A stretch of 36,223 bases of DNA from Bradyrhizobium centrolobii (lineage in GTDB: Bacteria > Pseudomonadota > Alphaproteobacteria > Rhizobiales > Xanthobacteraceae). The notes below the pieces were generated by a model. The model made no database searches. It saw nothing but the letters and a program-made list of their open reading frames with translations, and was not told the DNA's origin. Location: assembly GCF_001641635.1 (NCBI RefSeq), contig NZ_LUUB01000131.1:20881-57103 (forward strand), read 5' to 3'. The position numbers and the translations under genes are program-made. Shown here in pieces: positions 25,069-32,921 of the stretch. Each line of letters opens with the position of its first letter. Within the stretch, counting starts at the first letter, position 1.

Positions 25069-26178
25069 TCACCTCGACACGGTATGCGCCTCCAGGCTGC
25101 GGCTATAGCGCGACATCGCGAAGCAGAAGGCGAAATAGATCGCGGCGACGAAGATGTAGACCTCGACCGAGAACTGCTGCCAGGCCGGATCGATGATCGC
25201 GGTCTTGGCGGTCGTGAGCAGGTCGAAGATGCCGATGATGAGAACGAGGCTGGTATCCTTGAAGAAGGCGATGAAGGTGTTGACCAGCGGCGGGATGACG
25301 TGGCGGATCGCCTGCGGCAGGATGATCAGTCGGTTCTTGCGCCAGTAGGACAGCCCCAGTGCGTCGGCGGCTTCATACTGTCCGCGCGGCACGGCCTGGA
25401 GGCCGCCGCGGACGACTTCGGCAAGATAGGCACCCGCGAACAGGATGATCGCGATCTGCGCGCGCAGCAGCTTGTCGATGTTGAAGCCGCCGGGCATGAA
25501 CAGCGGAAACATCACGCTTGCCATGAACAAGAGGCTCACCAGCGGCACGCCGCGGATCAGCTCGACATAGAGCACGCAGAGCGAGCGGATCGCCGGCAGT
25601 TTTGAGCGCCGGCCGAGTGCGACGAGAATTCCGAGCGGAAAGCCGAAGGCGAGACCGAAGGTCGCGAGAATCAGCGTCACCGGCAATCCGCCCCAGCGGT
25701 CCTGCGAGACGAACGACAGGCCCAGCACGCCGCCCCACATCAGCACGCTGATCAAGACGAGCGCGCCGATCCAGAAGTAGATCAATTCGCGCCGCCACCA
25801 GGCGCGGCGGGTGGAGAGGTAGTACAGCGCAATGAACAGGAGCACCGACAGTGCCGGCCGCCACTGCTCGTCGAACGGATAGGTGCCGAACAGGATGAAG
25901 CGGTACTTTTCAGGGATGATGGCCCAGCAGGCGCCGAGACCGCGCACCGCGCGGCAGGCGCTGGAGTCGTTTGCCGGCGTGAGCCAGACCGCGTTGGTGA
26001 TGCCCCATTGCACGAAGCTGAAGAGGCCCTTGGCGAGCACGGCCAGCAGCACCAGCGAGATGATGGCGTTCGGGATCGACGAGAACAGGTTCGTGCGGAG
26101 CCAGTGCAGCACCGGATTGCCCGTCTGAGGGCGGCGGGCGGCGCGTGGCACTTCCGGAATGTCGGTGATCGCCGTCAT
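25069..26178 (-). CDS. Polar amino acid ABC transporter permease, AapM/BztC-like
   Basis: This 369-residue inner-membrane permease is of the His/Glu/Gln/Arg/opine type. The ATG at 26178 (MTAITDIPEVPRAARR) is chosen because it is three bases from the stop of the preceding permease gene and the reading further upstream lies inside that gene. The long N-terminal part with extra helices matches AapM/BztC rather than short GlnP-type permeases. The cytoplasmic EAA loop reads EVVRGGLQAVPRGQYEAADA near residue 240, the ATPase contact. It is co-transcribed with the gene at 26181-27368. No ATPase gene follows. Confidence 0.93.
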   Translation of the reverse strand: MTAITDIPEVPRAARRPQTGNPVLHWLRTNLFSSIPNAIISLVLLAVLAKGLFSFVQWGITNAVWLTPANDSSACRAVRGLGACWAIIPEKYRFILFGTYPFDEQWRPALSVLLFIALYYLSTRRAWWRRELIYFWIGALVLISVLMWGGVLGLSFVSQDRWGGLPVTLILATFGLAFGFPLGILVALGRRSKLPAIRSLCVLYVELIRGVPLVSLLFMASVMFPLFMPGGFNIDKLLRAQIAIILFAGAYLAEVVRGGLQAVPRGQYEAADALGLSYWRKNRLIILPQAIRHVIPPLVNTFIAFFKDTSLVLIIGIFDLLTTAKTAIIDPAWQQFSVEVYIFVAAIYFAFCFAMSRYSRSLEAHTVSR

Positions 26179-26180
26179 AA

Positions 26181-27368
26181 TCAGCGCTCCACCAGCGCGA
26201 TGCGCGCGTTGTACCAGTTCATGAAGAAGCTGATCCCGAGGCTGATGGTCAAAAACACCGCCATGATCAGCGCAATCGCTTCGATCGCCTGCCCGGTCTG
26301 GTTCAGCGTGGTGTTGGCGACCGAGACCACGTCCTGGTAGCCGATCGCGACCGCGAGCGAGGAGTTCTTGGTGAGATTGAGATACTGGCTCGTCATCGGC
26401 GGCACGATCACCCGCAGCGCCTGCGGCAGGATGATCTGACGCAGCATGAAGCTTCGGCGCAGGCCAAGCGCATTCGCGGCATCCCACTGTCCGCGCGGCA
26501 CGGACTGGATGCCGCTGCGCACGATCTCGGCGATGAAGGCCGAGGTGTAGGTGACGAGCGCGATCAGCAGCGCAAAATATTCCGGCGCGAGCGTCAGCCC
26601 GCCGACGAAGTTGAAGCCGCGCAGCTCCGGCCAGGCGATGCTCCAGGATACGCCGAGCAGCACGGACACCAGCGTCGGCAGCACAACGATGAGGCCGAGC
26701 GCAATCGGCCAGGACTTGCGGGGCTTACCGTCCTGCATCTGCTGCGCGATTTGCCAGCGCCGAATGACATAGAACGCGGCAAGGCCCAGGGCGGCCGTGC
26801 CGAGCACCCAGAGCAGCGGCGCTCCGATCGGGATCCACGGCAGGATGAGGCCGCGATTGGACAGGAACACGCCGTCGATCGGCCGCCACGCCAAGCGCGC
26901 GGCCGGCAGCGCCTGCATCAGCACGTACCAGAACAGAAGCTGGAGCAGCAGCGGAATGTCGCGCAGCACTTCGACATAGACGGCGGCGAGCCGCGATAGC
27001 AGCCAGTTGGCCGACAGCCGCGAGATGCCGATCAGCGTACCCAGGATGGTCGCGAGCACGATGCCGACCACGGCGACGCGCAAGGTGTTGGCGACGCCGA
27101 CGACGAAGGCCCAGAAGTAGGTGTCCTTCGGACTGTACGAGAGGATGCTGTCGGCGATGGGCATGCCGGCCTCGCGGCCGAGGAAAGCAAAGCCGGTGGT
27201 GATGCGGCGGGCCGAGAGATTGGTGACGGTGTTGGACCAGAGGAACGCGATGACCGCGACCGCGATCCCGACGACAAGGACTTGCCAGAACAGGCCTTTC
27301 AGCTCGCGCTGTCCCCATGCGCCAAAGAAGCTGCGGCGCGGCGGCGGCCTGGGATGATCGGTGGTCAC
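26181..27368 (-). CDS. Polar amino acid ABC transporter permease, AapQ/BztB-like
   Basis: This 395-residue permease is longer than GlnP types and is typical of AapQ/BztB, with hydrophobic segments near 30-50, 85-110 and through the C-terminal domain. The EAA loop is EIVRSGIQSVPRGQWDAANA. A GTG start at 27368 (VTTDHPRPPPRRSFFGAW) is preferred: AAGGA lies 11 bases upstream, and longer readings cross the divergent promoter and its palindrome. It pairs with the permease at 25069-26178. The binding protein for the pair is probably the gene at 29695, on the other strand of the same locus, beyond the regulator and aminotransferase. Confidence 0.92.
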   Translation of the reverse strand: MTTDHPRPPPRRSFFGAWGQRELKGLFWQVLVVGIAVAVIAFLWSNTVTNLSARRITTGFAFLGREAGMPIADSILSYSPKDTYFWAFVVGVANTLRVAVVGIVLATILGTLIGISRLSANWLLSRLAAVYVEVLRDIPLLLQLLFWYVLMQALPAARLAWRPIDGVFLSNRGLILPWIPIGAPLLWVLGTAALGLAAFYVIRRWQIAQQMQDGKPRKSWPIALGLIVVLPTLVSVLLGVSWSIAWPELRGFNFVGGLTLAPEYFALLIALVTYTSAFIAEIVRSGIQSVPRGQWDAANALGLRRSFMLRQIILPQALRVIVPPMTSQYLNLTKNSSLAVAIGYQDVVSVANTTLNQTGQAIEAIALIMAVFLTISLGISFFMNWYNARIALVER

Positions 27369-27419
27369 AGCACAAAAATCCTTCGTCAGAAGCGGTGATT
27401 TCCGGCAGCGTACGTCAAC

Positions 27420-27448
27420 TGTTGCACCAATCTTCAATTCGTGCAACA
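27420..27448. promoter_or_regulatory. Perfect inverted repeat, probable RpiR-family operator
   Basis: TGTTGCAC at 27420-27427 and GTGCAACA at 27441-27448 form a perfect 8-base inverted repeat with a 13-base AT-rich spacer. It lies in the 88-base gap between the divergent permease and RpiR genes, ending eight bases before the RpiR start codon. RpiR/MurR proteins bind palindromes close to their own gene, so this is the natural site for autoregulation and for control of the permease promoter. Confidence 0.72.
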
Positions 27449-27456
27449 AATGTTTC

Positions 27457-28329
27457 ATGGCCGAGCCCGCGAAATCCTCGCCCTTGAGCGAACTCTGCAG
27501 CGCATTGCCATCGCTCCCCCTTCGGCTGCAGGAGGTCGGGCGCTTCGTCGCGGCCAATGATTATGATGCCACCACCCGTTCGATGCGCGATCTCGCCGCC
27601 GAAGCCGGTGCCGACCCTGCCGCGTTCACGCGCCTTGCCAAGGCGATCGGCTATTCCGGCTGGGAGGAATTGCGCGCGGCGCTGACGGAGGCGCGGCGTC
27701 CGCCGCAGACGGCGCCCTTCTCGGGCCGCGCCAAGAGCCGTCGTCCCGGCCCGAACGCCGACGTCACGCTCGTCGCCGACAAGCTCGAGGCCGAGGCCGC
27801 CGGCCTTCCGCGCATTCCGGCCCAGTCGATCGCGGATGCGGCCCGCGTGCTGCACGGCGCGAAGCGGATCTGGATCGCCGGCTATCGAAGCTGCCGCAGC
27901 GTTGCGGAATTGCTCAATTACGAACTGCGGCTGTTCCGACCCGACCAGGTCCAGATCGTCGGCGGCTCCGGCCCCGATGATCTCGATCTCGGCGCCTTCC
28001 GTCCCGGCGAAGCGGTCATTGTCGTCGGCTTCATGCCGTATACGCACGCGAGCGTCCGCGTCGCGCAGGCTGCCTATCGCGCAGGCGCAACGCTGATCGC
28101 GATTGCGGATAGCGTGACAGCGCCGATGGCTGAAGGCGCCGATCACGTGCTGCTGTTCGAGGCGGCTTCCCCGCCCGGATTCTTTCCGAGCCTGACCGGC
28201 GCGATCGCAATCGCGCAGTCGCTGGCCGCGGTGACGTTCTCGCTCGGCGGCGCCGCCGCGAAGAAGCGCCTCCAGGACGTCGAGGCGCGCCTCGCCGCGG
28301 CGTCCACCTACGTCTCAGAGAAAGGTTGA
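27457..28329 (+). CDS. RpiR/MurR-family transcriptional regulator with SIS domain
   Basis: This 290-residue regulator starts at ATG 27457 (MAEPAKSSPLSEL); longer readings run through the operator palindrome. The N-terminal HTH_6 domain (about 5-80) includes TTRSMRDLAAEAGADPAAFT and the recognition helix FTRLAKAIGYSGWEEL. The C-terminal SIS domain (about 110-260) starts RIWIAGYRSCRSVAELLNYE and includes AVIVVGFMPYTHASV. The SIS fold normally binds a phosphosugar, but rhizobial RpiR regulators next to amino acid transporters and aminotransferases probably sense another metabolite. It is three bases upstream of the aminotransferase gene, so it is the first gene of that operon. Confidence 0.92.
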   Translation: MAEPAKSSPLSELCSALPSLPLRLQEVGRFVAANDYDATTRSMRDLAAEAGADPAAFTRLAKAIGYSGWEELRAALTEARRPPQTAPFSGRAKSRRPGPNADVTLVADKLEAEAAGLPRIPAQSIADAARVLHGAKRIWIAGYRSCRSVAELLNYELRLFRPDQVQIVGGSGPDDLDLGAFRPGEAVIVVGFMPYTHASVRVAQAAYRAGATLIAIADSVTAPMAEGADHVLLFEAASPPGFFPSLTGAIAIAQSLAAVTFSLGGAAAKKRLQDVEARLAAASTYVSEKG

Positions 28330-28332
28330 CCC

Positions 28333-29682
28333 ATGGCCGCTCGCACCAGCCGCGTGCTGCACCGCTCATTGCGCGAAACGCCGCCCAAGGCGATCGGCGG
28401 CGAAGGCGTCTATCTCTTCGCCGAGGACGGACGGCGCGTGATCGATGCCTCCGGCGGCGCGGCCGTCTCCTGCCTCGGCCATCAGCATCCACGCGTGATC
28501 GCGGCGATGGCGAAGCAGGCCTCGACGCTGGCCTATGCCCACACGGCTTTCTTCTCGTCCGAGCCAGCGGAGGCGCTTGCCGAGACGCTGGTCGGCCATG
28601 AGCCCGGCGGTCTTGCCTACGCCTATTTCGTCAGCGGCGGATCTGAGGCGATCGAGGCCAGCATCAAGCTCGCGCGGCAATATTTCATCGAGCGCGGCGA
28701 ACCGCAGCGGCAGCATTTCATCGCGCGGCGGCAGAGCTATCACGGCAACACGCTCGGCGCGCTCGCCGCCGGCGGCAATGCCTGGCGCCGCGCGCCCTAT
28801 GCACCGCTGCTCTCGGCCGCCTTCAGCCATGTGACGCCGGCCTTTGCCTATCACGAGAAGCACGACGGCGAATCGGATGCACAGTTCGTGGCGCGGCTTG
28901 CCGCCGAGCTCGAAGCCGAGTTTCAACGGCTTGGCCCCGACACCGTCGCGGCGTTTCTCGCCGAACCGGTCGTCGGCGCCACCGCGGGCGCCGTGACGGC
29001 GCCGGACGGTTACTTCCGGGCGGTGCGCGAGATCTGCGACCGCCACGGCGCGCTGCTCATCCTCGACGAGGTCATGAGCGGCATGGGCCGCACCGGCACC
29101 ACGCACGCCTGGGAGCAGGAGGGCGTCGCACCCGACATCCAGGCGATCGCAAAGGGGCTCGGAGGCGGCTACCAGCCGATCGGCGCGATGCTCGCGAGCG
29201 GCAAGATCATCGACACGATTCGCACGGGAAGCGGCGCATTCCAGCACGGCCACACCTACCTCGCGCATCCCCTCGCCTGCGCCGCTGCGCTCGCAGTGCA
29301 AAACGTGATCCGCGAGGACGGCCTGCTCGATTGCGTGAAGGAGCGCGGCAAGCAGCTCGAGCAGCGCCTCACGGAACGTTTTGGCAATCACCGCCATGTC
29401 GGCGACATCAGGGGTCGCGGGCTGTTCTGGGCGATCGAGCTTGTCGCCGATCGCGCCAGCCGCACCTCGTTCGATCCCGCGCTCAAGCTACACCAGAAGA
29501 TCAAGGCGGAGGCGTTCGCCAACGGGCTCGGCTGCTATCCCGGCGGCGGCACCGTTGACGGCGTCCACGGCGACCATGTGCTGCTGGCGCCGCCCTATAT
29601 CGCTTCGGCAGAAGAGATCGACCTGATCGTCGACAAGCTCGGCACGGCCGTCGACAACGTGTTGCGTAGTGTCAATCACTGA
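28333..29682 (+). CDS. Class III PLP-dependent aminotransferase
   Basis: This 449-residue aminotransferase belongs to the omega-transaminase/ornithine-type family. The PLP lysine is K274 in IQAIAKGLGGGYQP, and the pyridine-nitrogen aspartate is D245 in LILDEVMSGMGRTG. Substrate-side strings FVSGGSEAIEASIKLARQ and RQSYHGNTLGAL are intact. It starts three bases after the RpiR stop and is 12 bases before the binding-protein gene. It should remove the amino group from the compound the transporter brings in, with a keto acid acceptor. Family members act on beta-alanine, GABA, taurine, diaminobutyrate and others, and specificity cannot be read here. Confidence 0.92.
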   Translation: MAARTSRVLHRSLRETPPKAIGGEGVYLFAEDGRRVIDASGGAAVSCLGHQHPRVIAAMAKQASTLAYAHTAFFSSEPAEALAETLVGHEPGGLAYAYFVSGGSEAIEASIKLARQYFIERGEPQRQHFIARRQSYHGNTLGALAAGGNAWRRAPYAPLLSAAFSHVTPAFAYHEKHDGESDAQFVARLAAELEAEFQRLGPDTVAAFLAEPVVGATAGAVTAPDGYFRAVREICDRHGALLILDEVMSGMGRTGTTHAWEQEGVAPDIQAIAKGLGGGYQPIGAMLASGKIIDTIRTGSGAFQHGHTYLAHPLACAAALAVQNVIREDGLLDCVKERGKQLEQRLTERFGNHRHVGDIRGRGLFWAIELVADRASRTSFDPALKLHQKIKAEAFANGLGCYPGGGTVDGVHGDHVLLAPPYIASAEEIDLIVDKLGTAVDNVLRSVNH

Positions 29683-29694
29683 GGGGAGACTAGC

Positions 29695-30708
29695 ATGATG
29701 AGGAAAGTGGTTATCGCGGCAGGCTTGCTCGCGGCATCGACAACGGTCGCGTCGGCCGCGACGCTCGACACGGTCAAGAGCCGCGGCACACTGGTGTGCG
29801 GCGTCAGCACCGGATTTGCCGGCTTCTCCGCGCCGGACTCGCAAGGCAACTACAAGGGCCTCGACGTCGAGTATTGCCGCGCGCTCGCGGCCGGTGTGCT
29901 CGGTGATCCGAACAAGGTGCGCTATGTCGCGCTGACCGCGCAGAACCGCTTCACCGCGCTGCAATCGGGCGAGATCGACGTGCTCTACCGCAACTCCACG
30001 CAGACCTATTTGCGCGGCGTCACGCTCGGCCTCCGCCAGGGCCCGATCAACTTCTACGACGGCCAGGGCTTTGTCGTGAAGAAGGACCTCGGGGTGAAGG
30101 AGCTGAAGGATCTGAAGGGTGCGACCGTCTGCGTCGCGCAGGGCACCACCCACGAGGTGACGCTCGGCGATTACGGCCGCGCCAACGGCATCGATTGGAA
30201 GCCCTTGGTGTTCGACCGCGTCGACACCATGTACCAGACCTTCTTCGGCGGCCGCTGCGATGCCATGACCCAGGACGCCTCCGCGCTCGCCGGCGCAGTG
30301 ACGACCGCAGCGCCGAACCCGGCCGACTACGTCGTGCTGCCGCAGACCATCAGCAAGGAGCCGCTCGGGCCCTTCACCCGCAACGGCGACGAAGTCTGGA
30401 GCGACATCATCACCTGGCTGCATTACGGGCTGATCGAGGCCGAGGAGCTCGGCGTGACGCAGGCCAATGTCGATGAGATGACGAAGTCGACCACGCCCGC
30501 GATCCAGCGGCTGCTCGGAACCTCCGGCGATCTCGGCTCGCGGCTCGGGCTCGACAACAAATGGCTGGTCACGGCGATCAAGGCCACCGGAAATTACGGT
30601 GAGATCTATGAGCGCAACGTCGGCAAGGCGAGCCCGCTCAAGCTCGAGCGTGGCCTTAACGGCCTCTGGAGCAAGGGCGGCTTGATGTACGCCGTTCCGT
30701 TCAAGTAA
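29695..30708 (+). CDS. Polar amino acid ABC transporter substrate-binding protein, AapJ/BztA-like
   Basis: This 337-residue periplasmic protein begins MMRKVVIAAGLLAASTTVAS, with Sec cleavage expected after ASA near residue 22. The mature protein has the family 3 binding fold of AapJ: TLDTVKSRGTLVCGVSTGFA, then GLDVEYCRALAAGVLGD and IDVLYRNSTQTYLRG. Its length is that of AapJ/BztA rather than the 250-residue GlnH type, matching the long permeases encoded at 25069-27368. It is the third gene of the RpiR-aminotransferase operon, which is an unusual place for the binding protein of a divergently transcribed permease pair. Confidence 0.92.
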   Translation: MMRKVVIAAGLLAASTTVASAATLDTVKSRGTLVCGVSTGFAGFSAPDSQGNYKGLDVEYCRALAAGVLGDPNKVRYVALTAQNRFTALQSGEIDVLYRNSTQTYLRGVTLGLRQGPINFYDGQGFVVKKDLGVKELKDLKGATVCVAQGTTHEVTLGDYGRANGIDWKPLVFDRVDTMYQTFFGGRCDAMTQDASALAGAVTTAAPNPADYVVLPQTISKEPLGPFTRNGDEVWSDIITWLHYGLIEAEELGVTQANVDEMTKSTTPAIQRLLGTSGDLGSRLGLDNKWLVTAIKATGNYGEIYERNVGKASPLKLERGLNGLWSKGGLMYAVPFK

Positions 30709-30734
30709 GGCTCGGTGCGGCTTTCACCTCTCCC

Positions 30735-30895
30735 CGCTTGCGGGAGAGGTCGGATCGCATCGAAGATGCGATCCGGGTGAGGGGAGCTTCCACGAGTCCA
30801 ACCCCTCACCGCCCTCGCGAAGACTCCCCCTCACCCACCCCTCTCAGCGCGAGCGGAGCTCGTCGCGGTCCCGTAAGAATGGGGAGAGGGAGAAG
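30735..30895. repeat. Palindromic repeat, family D copy 2, with a degenerate tail
   Basis: CACCTCTCCCCGCTTGCGGG opens a hairpin, followed by AGAGGTCGGATCGCATC-GAA-GATGCGATCCGGGTGAGGGG. A tail at 30799-30895 repeats the CCCCTCACC/CTCCCCCTCACCC and GGGGAGAGGG pieces in scrambled form, as if a second copy had been damaged. It fills most of the 204-base gap between the binding-protein gene and the racemase-family gene and may weaken read-through between them. Confidence 0.65.
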
Positions 30896-30912
30896 AAGCA
30901 GCGACGACCTCC

Positions 30913-31551
30913 ATGCGCATCGCCCTCATCCACGCCCTCAAGCACTCCATCGCACCGATCGAGGCTGCGTTCGCAAAGGCCTGGCCGCAGGCGCAGCTGA
31001 TGAACCTGCTCGATGACAGCCTGTCGGCGGATCTGGCGCGAGACGGCGAGCTCAACGATGCCATGACCGAGCGCTTCCTGGCGCTCGGCCGCTATGCGGC
31101 CGCGACGGGAGCGAACGCGATCCTGTTCACCTGCTCGGCCTTCGGTCCATGCATCGAGGCTGTCGTGCGCGCGCATGCGCCGAAGCCGGTGCTGAAACCG
31201 AACGAGGCGATGATCGAGCAGGCGGTGACGATGGGCAAAAGGATCGGCCTGCTCTCGACCTTCCCGCCGACGCTGGTCTCGATGCCGCCAGAGTTTCCTG
31301 CCTCCGTCCAGGTCGTGCCGAAGCTTGCCGAGGGTGCGCTTGCCGCACTCGACCGCGGTAACCGCGCCGAGCACGACCGGCTGATCGCGGAGGCCTCGCG
31401 CGATTTGCGCGACTGCGACGTCGTCGCGCTCGCGCAGTTCAGCATCGCTGCCACGGCGCCGCTGGTCGCGGAGGCAACCGGCCGCCCCGTCGTGACCACG
31501 CCGGACAGTGCCGTCGAGAAGCTGATGAAGCTGCTTGGGGCGAAGGCTTAA
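30913..31551 (+). CDS. Asp/Glu/hydantoin racemase-family protein with a single catalytic cysteine
   Basis: This 212-residue protein has the PF01177 fold length. C74 in LFTCSAFGPC occupies the first catalytic cysteine position. At the second position, where two-base racemases have a cysteine (LGCTH-type), it reads LAQFS with Q175. C168 in RDCDVV lies one strand earlier and is not an obvious substitute. One-cysteine relatives include arylmalonate decarboxylase and maleate isomerase-like branches, so a two-base racemase is doubtful. It follows the aminotransferase-binding protein run after a repeat. No good ribosome site lies immediately before the ATG at 30913. Its stop lies in a TTAA shared with the opposing TetR gene. 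Confidence 0.82.
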   Translation: MRIALIHALKHSIAPIEAAFAKAWPQAQLMNLLDDSLSADLARDGELNDAMTERFLALGRYAAATGANAILFTCSAFGPCIEAVVRAHAPKPVLKPNEAMIEQAVTMGKRIGLLSTFPPTLVSMPPEFPASVQVVPKLAEGALAALDRGNRAEHDRLIAEASRDLRDCDVVALAQFSIAATAPLVAEATGRPVVTTPDSAVEKLMKLLGAKA

Positions 31552-32195
31552 GCGCCTGTCTTGTCCCTGCGCCGCGCGTCCTTGATCGCGGCCGCAAGCG
31601 CGGTCTTCGTTTCGTTGACGAAATCCTCGACCAGCTCCTCGCGCGTGGTGTGTGCGGACTGACCGGTGAGCATCCCCTGCTCGGCCAGCATCACCACGCC
31701 GTGCAGCGCCGCCCAGATCTTGAGCGCCTGCCGCTCGCGTAAGTAACCCACCGCCGGTGCTTCCAGGGCCTCGATCACGAGCGCAAGCGTCTCGCGCGTG
31801 GCCTCATGCAGCTCGCTGCCCTTGGCCGCGCAGGACACCGTGCGCGAAGCGAACATCAAGCGGTAGATGCCGTTGCGGCGCAGGCCAAAATCGAGTGTTG
31901 CCAGGGCCAGCCGCGACAGCTTCGATTGCTTCGACGGCCGCGCCATCGCCTCACGCAGCACGGCGGTGAACTGCCGGAATGCCTCCGCCGTCACCGCGGC
32001 GAGCAGCGCCTCGCGGTCGGCAAAATGCCGGTATGGCGCCGGCTGCGAGACGCCGAGTTCTTTCGCCAGCGCCTTGATGCTGATCGCCTCTGCCCCGCCC
32101 TGCTCCGCTTCGCGCAAGGCGGCCTTGATCAGGGCATCGCGGAGATCGCCGTGATGATAGGTGTTCTGCGGCTTGCGAGCGAGCTGTGACGGCAT
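31548..32195 (-). CDS. TetR/AcrR-family transcriptional regulator with WHG-type C-terminal domain
   Basis: This 215-residue regulator has the TetR helix-turn-helix at about 15-65 (AISIKALAKELGVSQPAPYR, then HFADREALLAAV), and a C-terminal ligand domain containing WAALHGVVMLAEQGML near residue 170, typical of the WHG subgroup. It converges on the racemase-family gene, and both stop codons are read from one TTAA at 31548-31551. Nothing intact lies directly upstream for it to control, since the next 1.6 kb is degraded. It may act on its own promoter or on targets elsewhere. Effector unknown. Confidence 0.92.
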   Translation of the reverse strand: MPSQLARKPQNTYHHGDLRDALIKAALREAEQGGAEAISIKALAKELGVSQPAPYRHFADREALLAAVTAEAFRQFTAVLREAMARPSKQSKLSRLALATLDFGLRRNGIYRLMFASRTVSCAAKGSELHEATRETLALVIEALEAPAVGYLRERQALKIWAALHGVVMLAEQGMLTGQSAHTTREELVEDFVNETKTALAAAIKDARRRDKTGA

Positions 32196-32316
32196 GTTGA
32201 AGCGAAACCTATTGGTCTGTCGGGCGATCGCTGAGAATGCGACCTTAGCGAAATCAGGCGCTTACGTCACCCGATCAAATTGAATGTGAGAGACTTGTAA
32301 GCGATTAGCTGCGAAC

Positions 32317-32732
32317 TCATCGAGCGCGTCTACCAATTGTTGCGAAACGATTCTCATTCCGTGAGAGCCATTTTCGGGCTTCCACGAACCCGCCGGCCGA
32401 ATGACCGAAGATGACAGCGCGATCGATGCCCAGAAGATCGCAGAGTGAAGCAATGTCGTCGGCCATCTGCTCGAGCGTGCAAAAGGCAAGCGAAGGGCAT
32501 CCGGAGCGGCCCTGGCCTCGAAGATCTACGTAGACCACCTGCGCATATCAGTGAAGCGGTCCAAGGCCTGGCATCAAGTAGCCATGATCAAAACCAAGGC
32601 CGCCATGCAGCCCGATGAGCGTCGGCTTTGCGGCGAGATGCCTTCCGAAGCTTGAAGACCGGCGCCTTCGACTTCGAAATAGATGCCAATGCCATTTACC
32701 CTGGTGTGCGTGAATTCCCTCGCGATGCAGAG
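32317..32732 (-). pseudogene. Decayed alpha/beta hydrolase (proline iminopeptidase-like) fragment
   Basis: Three pieces of one hydrolase can be read on the minus strand. First, in one frame, REFTHTRVNGIGIYFEVEGA (about 32665-32720). Second, in a shifted frame, KPTLIGLHGGLGFDHGYLMP with the HGG oxyanion motif. Third, after an in-frame TGA at 32548-32550, VVYVDLRGQGRSG and LGIDRAVIFGHSAGGFV with the GHSAG nucleophile elbow. Homology stops right after GGFV at about 32385, so the C-terminal half with the acid and histidine is gone. One frameshift, one nonsense codon and a truncation make it a pseudogene. Bases 32196-32316 between it and the TetR gene hold no recognisable gene. Confidence 0.78.
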
Positions 32733-32921
32733 CTAGCTGCACTGGTGGTGCCTACTCCGGCCTCGGGGGTTGCGGCAGCTCGCGCTCGACCGGACAGGAG
32801 TCATCGGCTCGCTGTCCTGACCGACCCGAGTTGGCGAAGACTCATCTTTCAGCAGCGCTTGCGCGGCGACGACGCCGGCGACCAGGGCCGACGCGCAGAC
32901 GGCTGCGACGATCCACTTCAT
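32733..32921 (-). CDS. Small predicted exported protein, unknown function
   Basis: This 62-residue predicted product has an N-terminal hydrophobic stretch MKWIVAAVCASALVAGVVAA that looks like a signal peptide or a single membrane helix, followed by a polar tail with no known domain. Its ATG overlaps the TGA of the DUF1127 gene by four bases (ATGA), which supports translation by coupling. Its stop abuts the decayed hydrolase, and the last 30 residues look low in coding character. It may be a shortened form of a longer protein. Confidence 0.45.
   Translation of the reverse strand: MKWIVAAVCASALVAGVVAAQALLKDESSPTRVGQDSEPMTPVRSSASCRNPRGRSRHHQCS

Noticed and set aside
32262..32489. 75-residue minus-strand frame over the hydrolase remnant
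   Set aside because: Its first half is the out-of-frame reading of the hydrolase remnant, and the second half (LVDALDEFAANRLQVSH) matches nothing I recognise.
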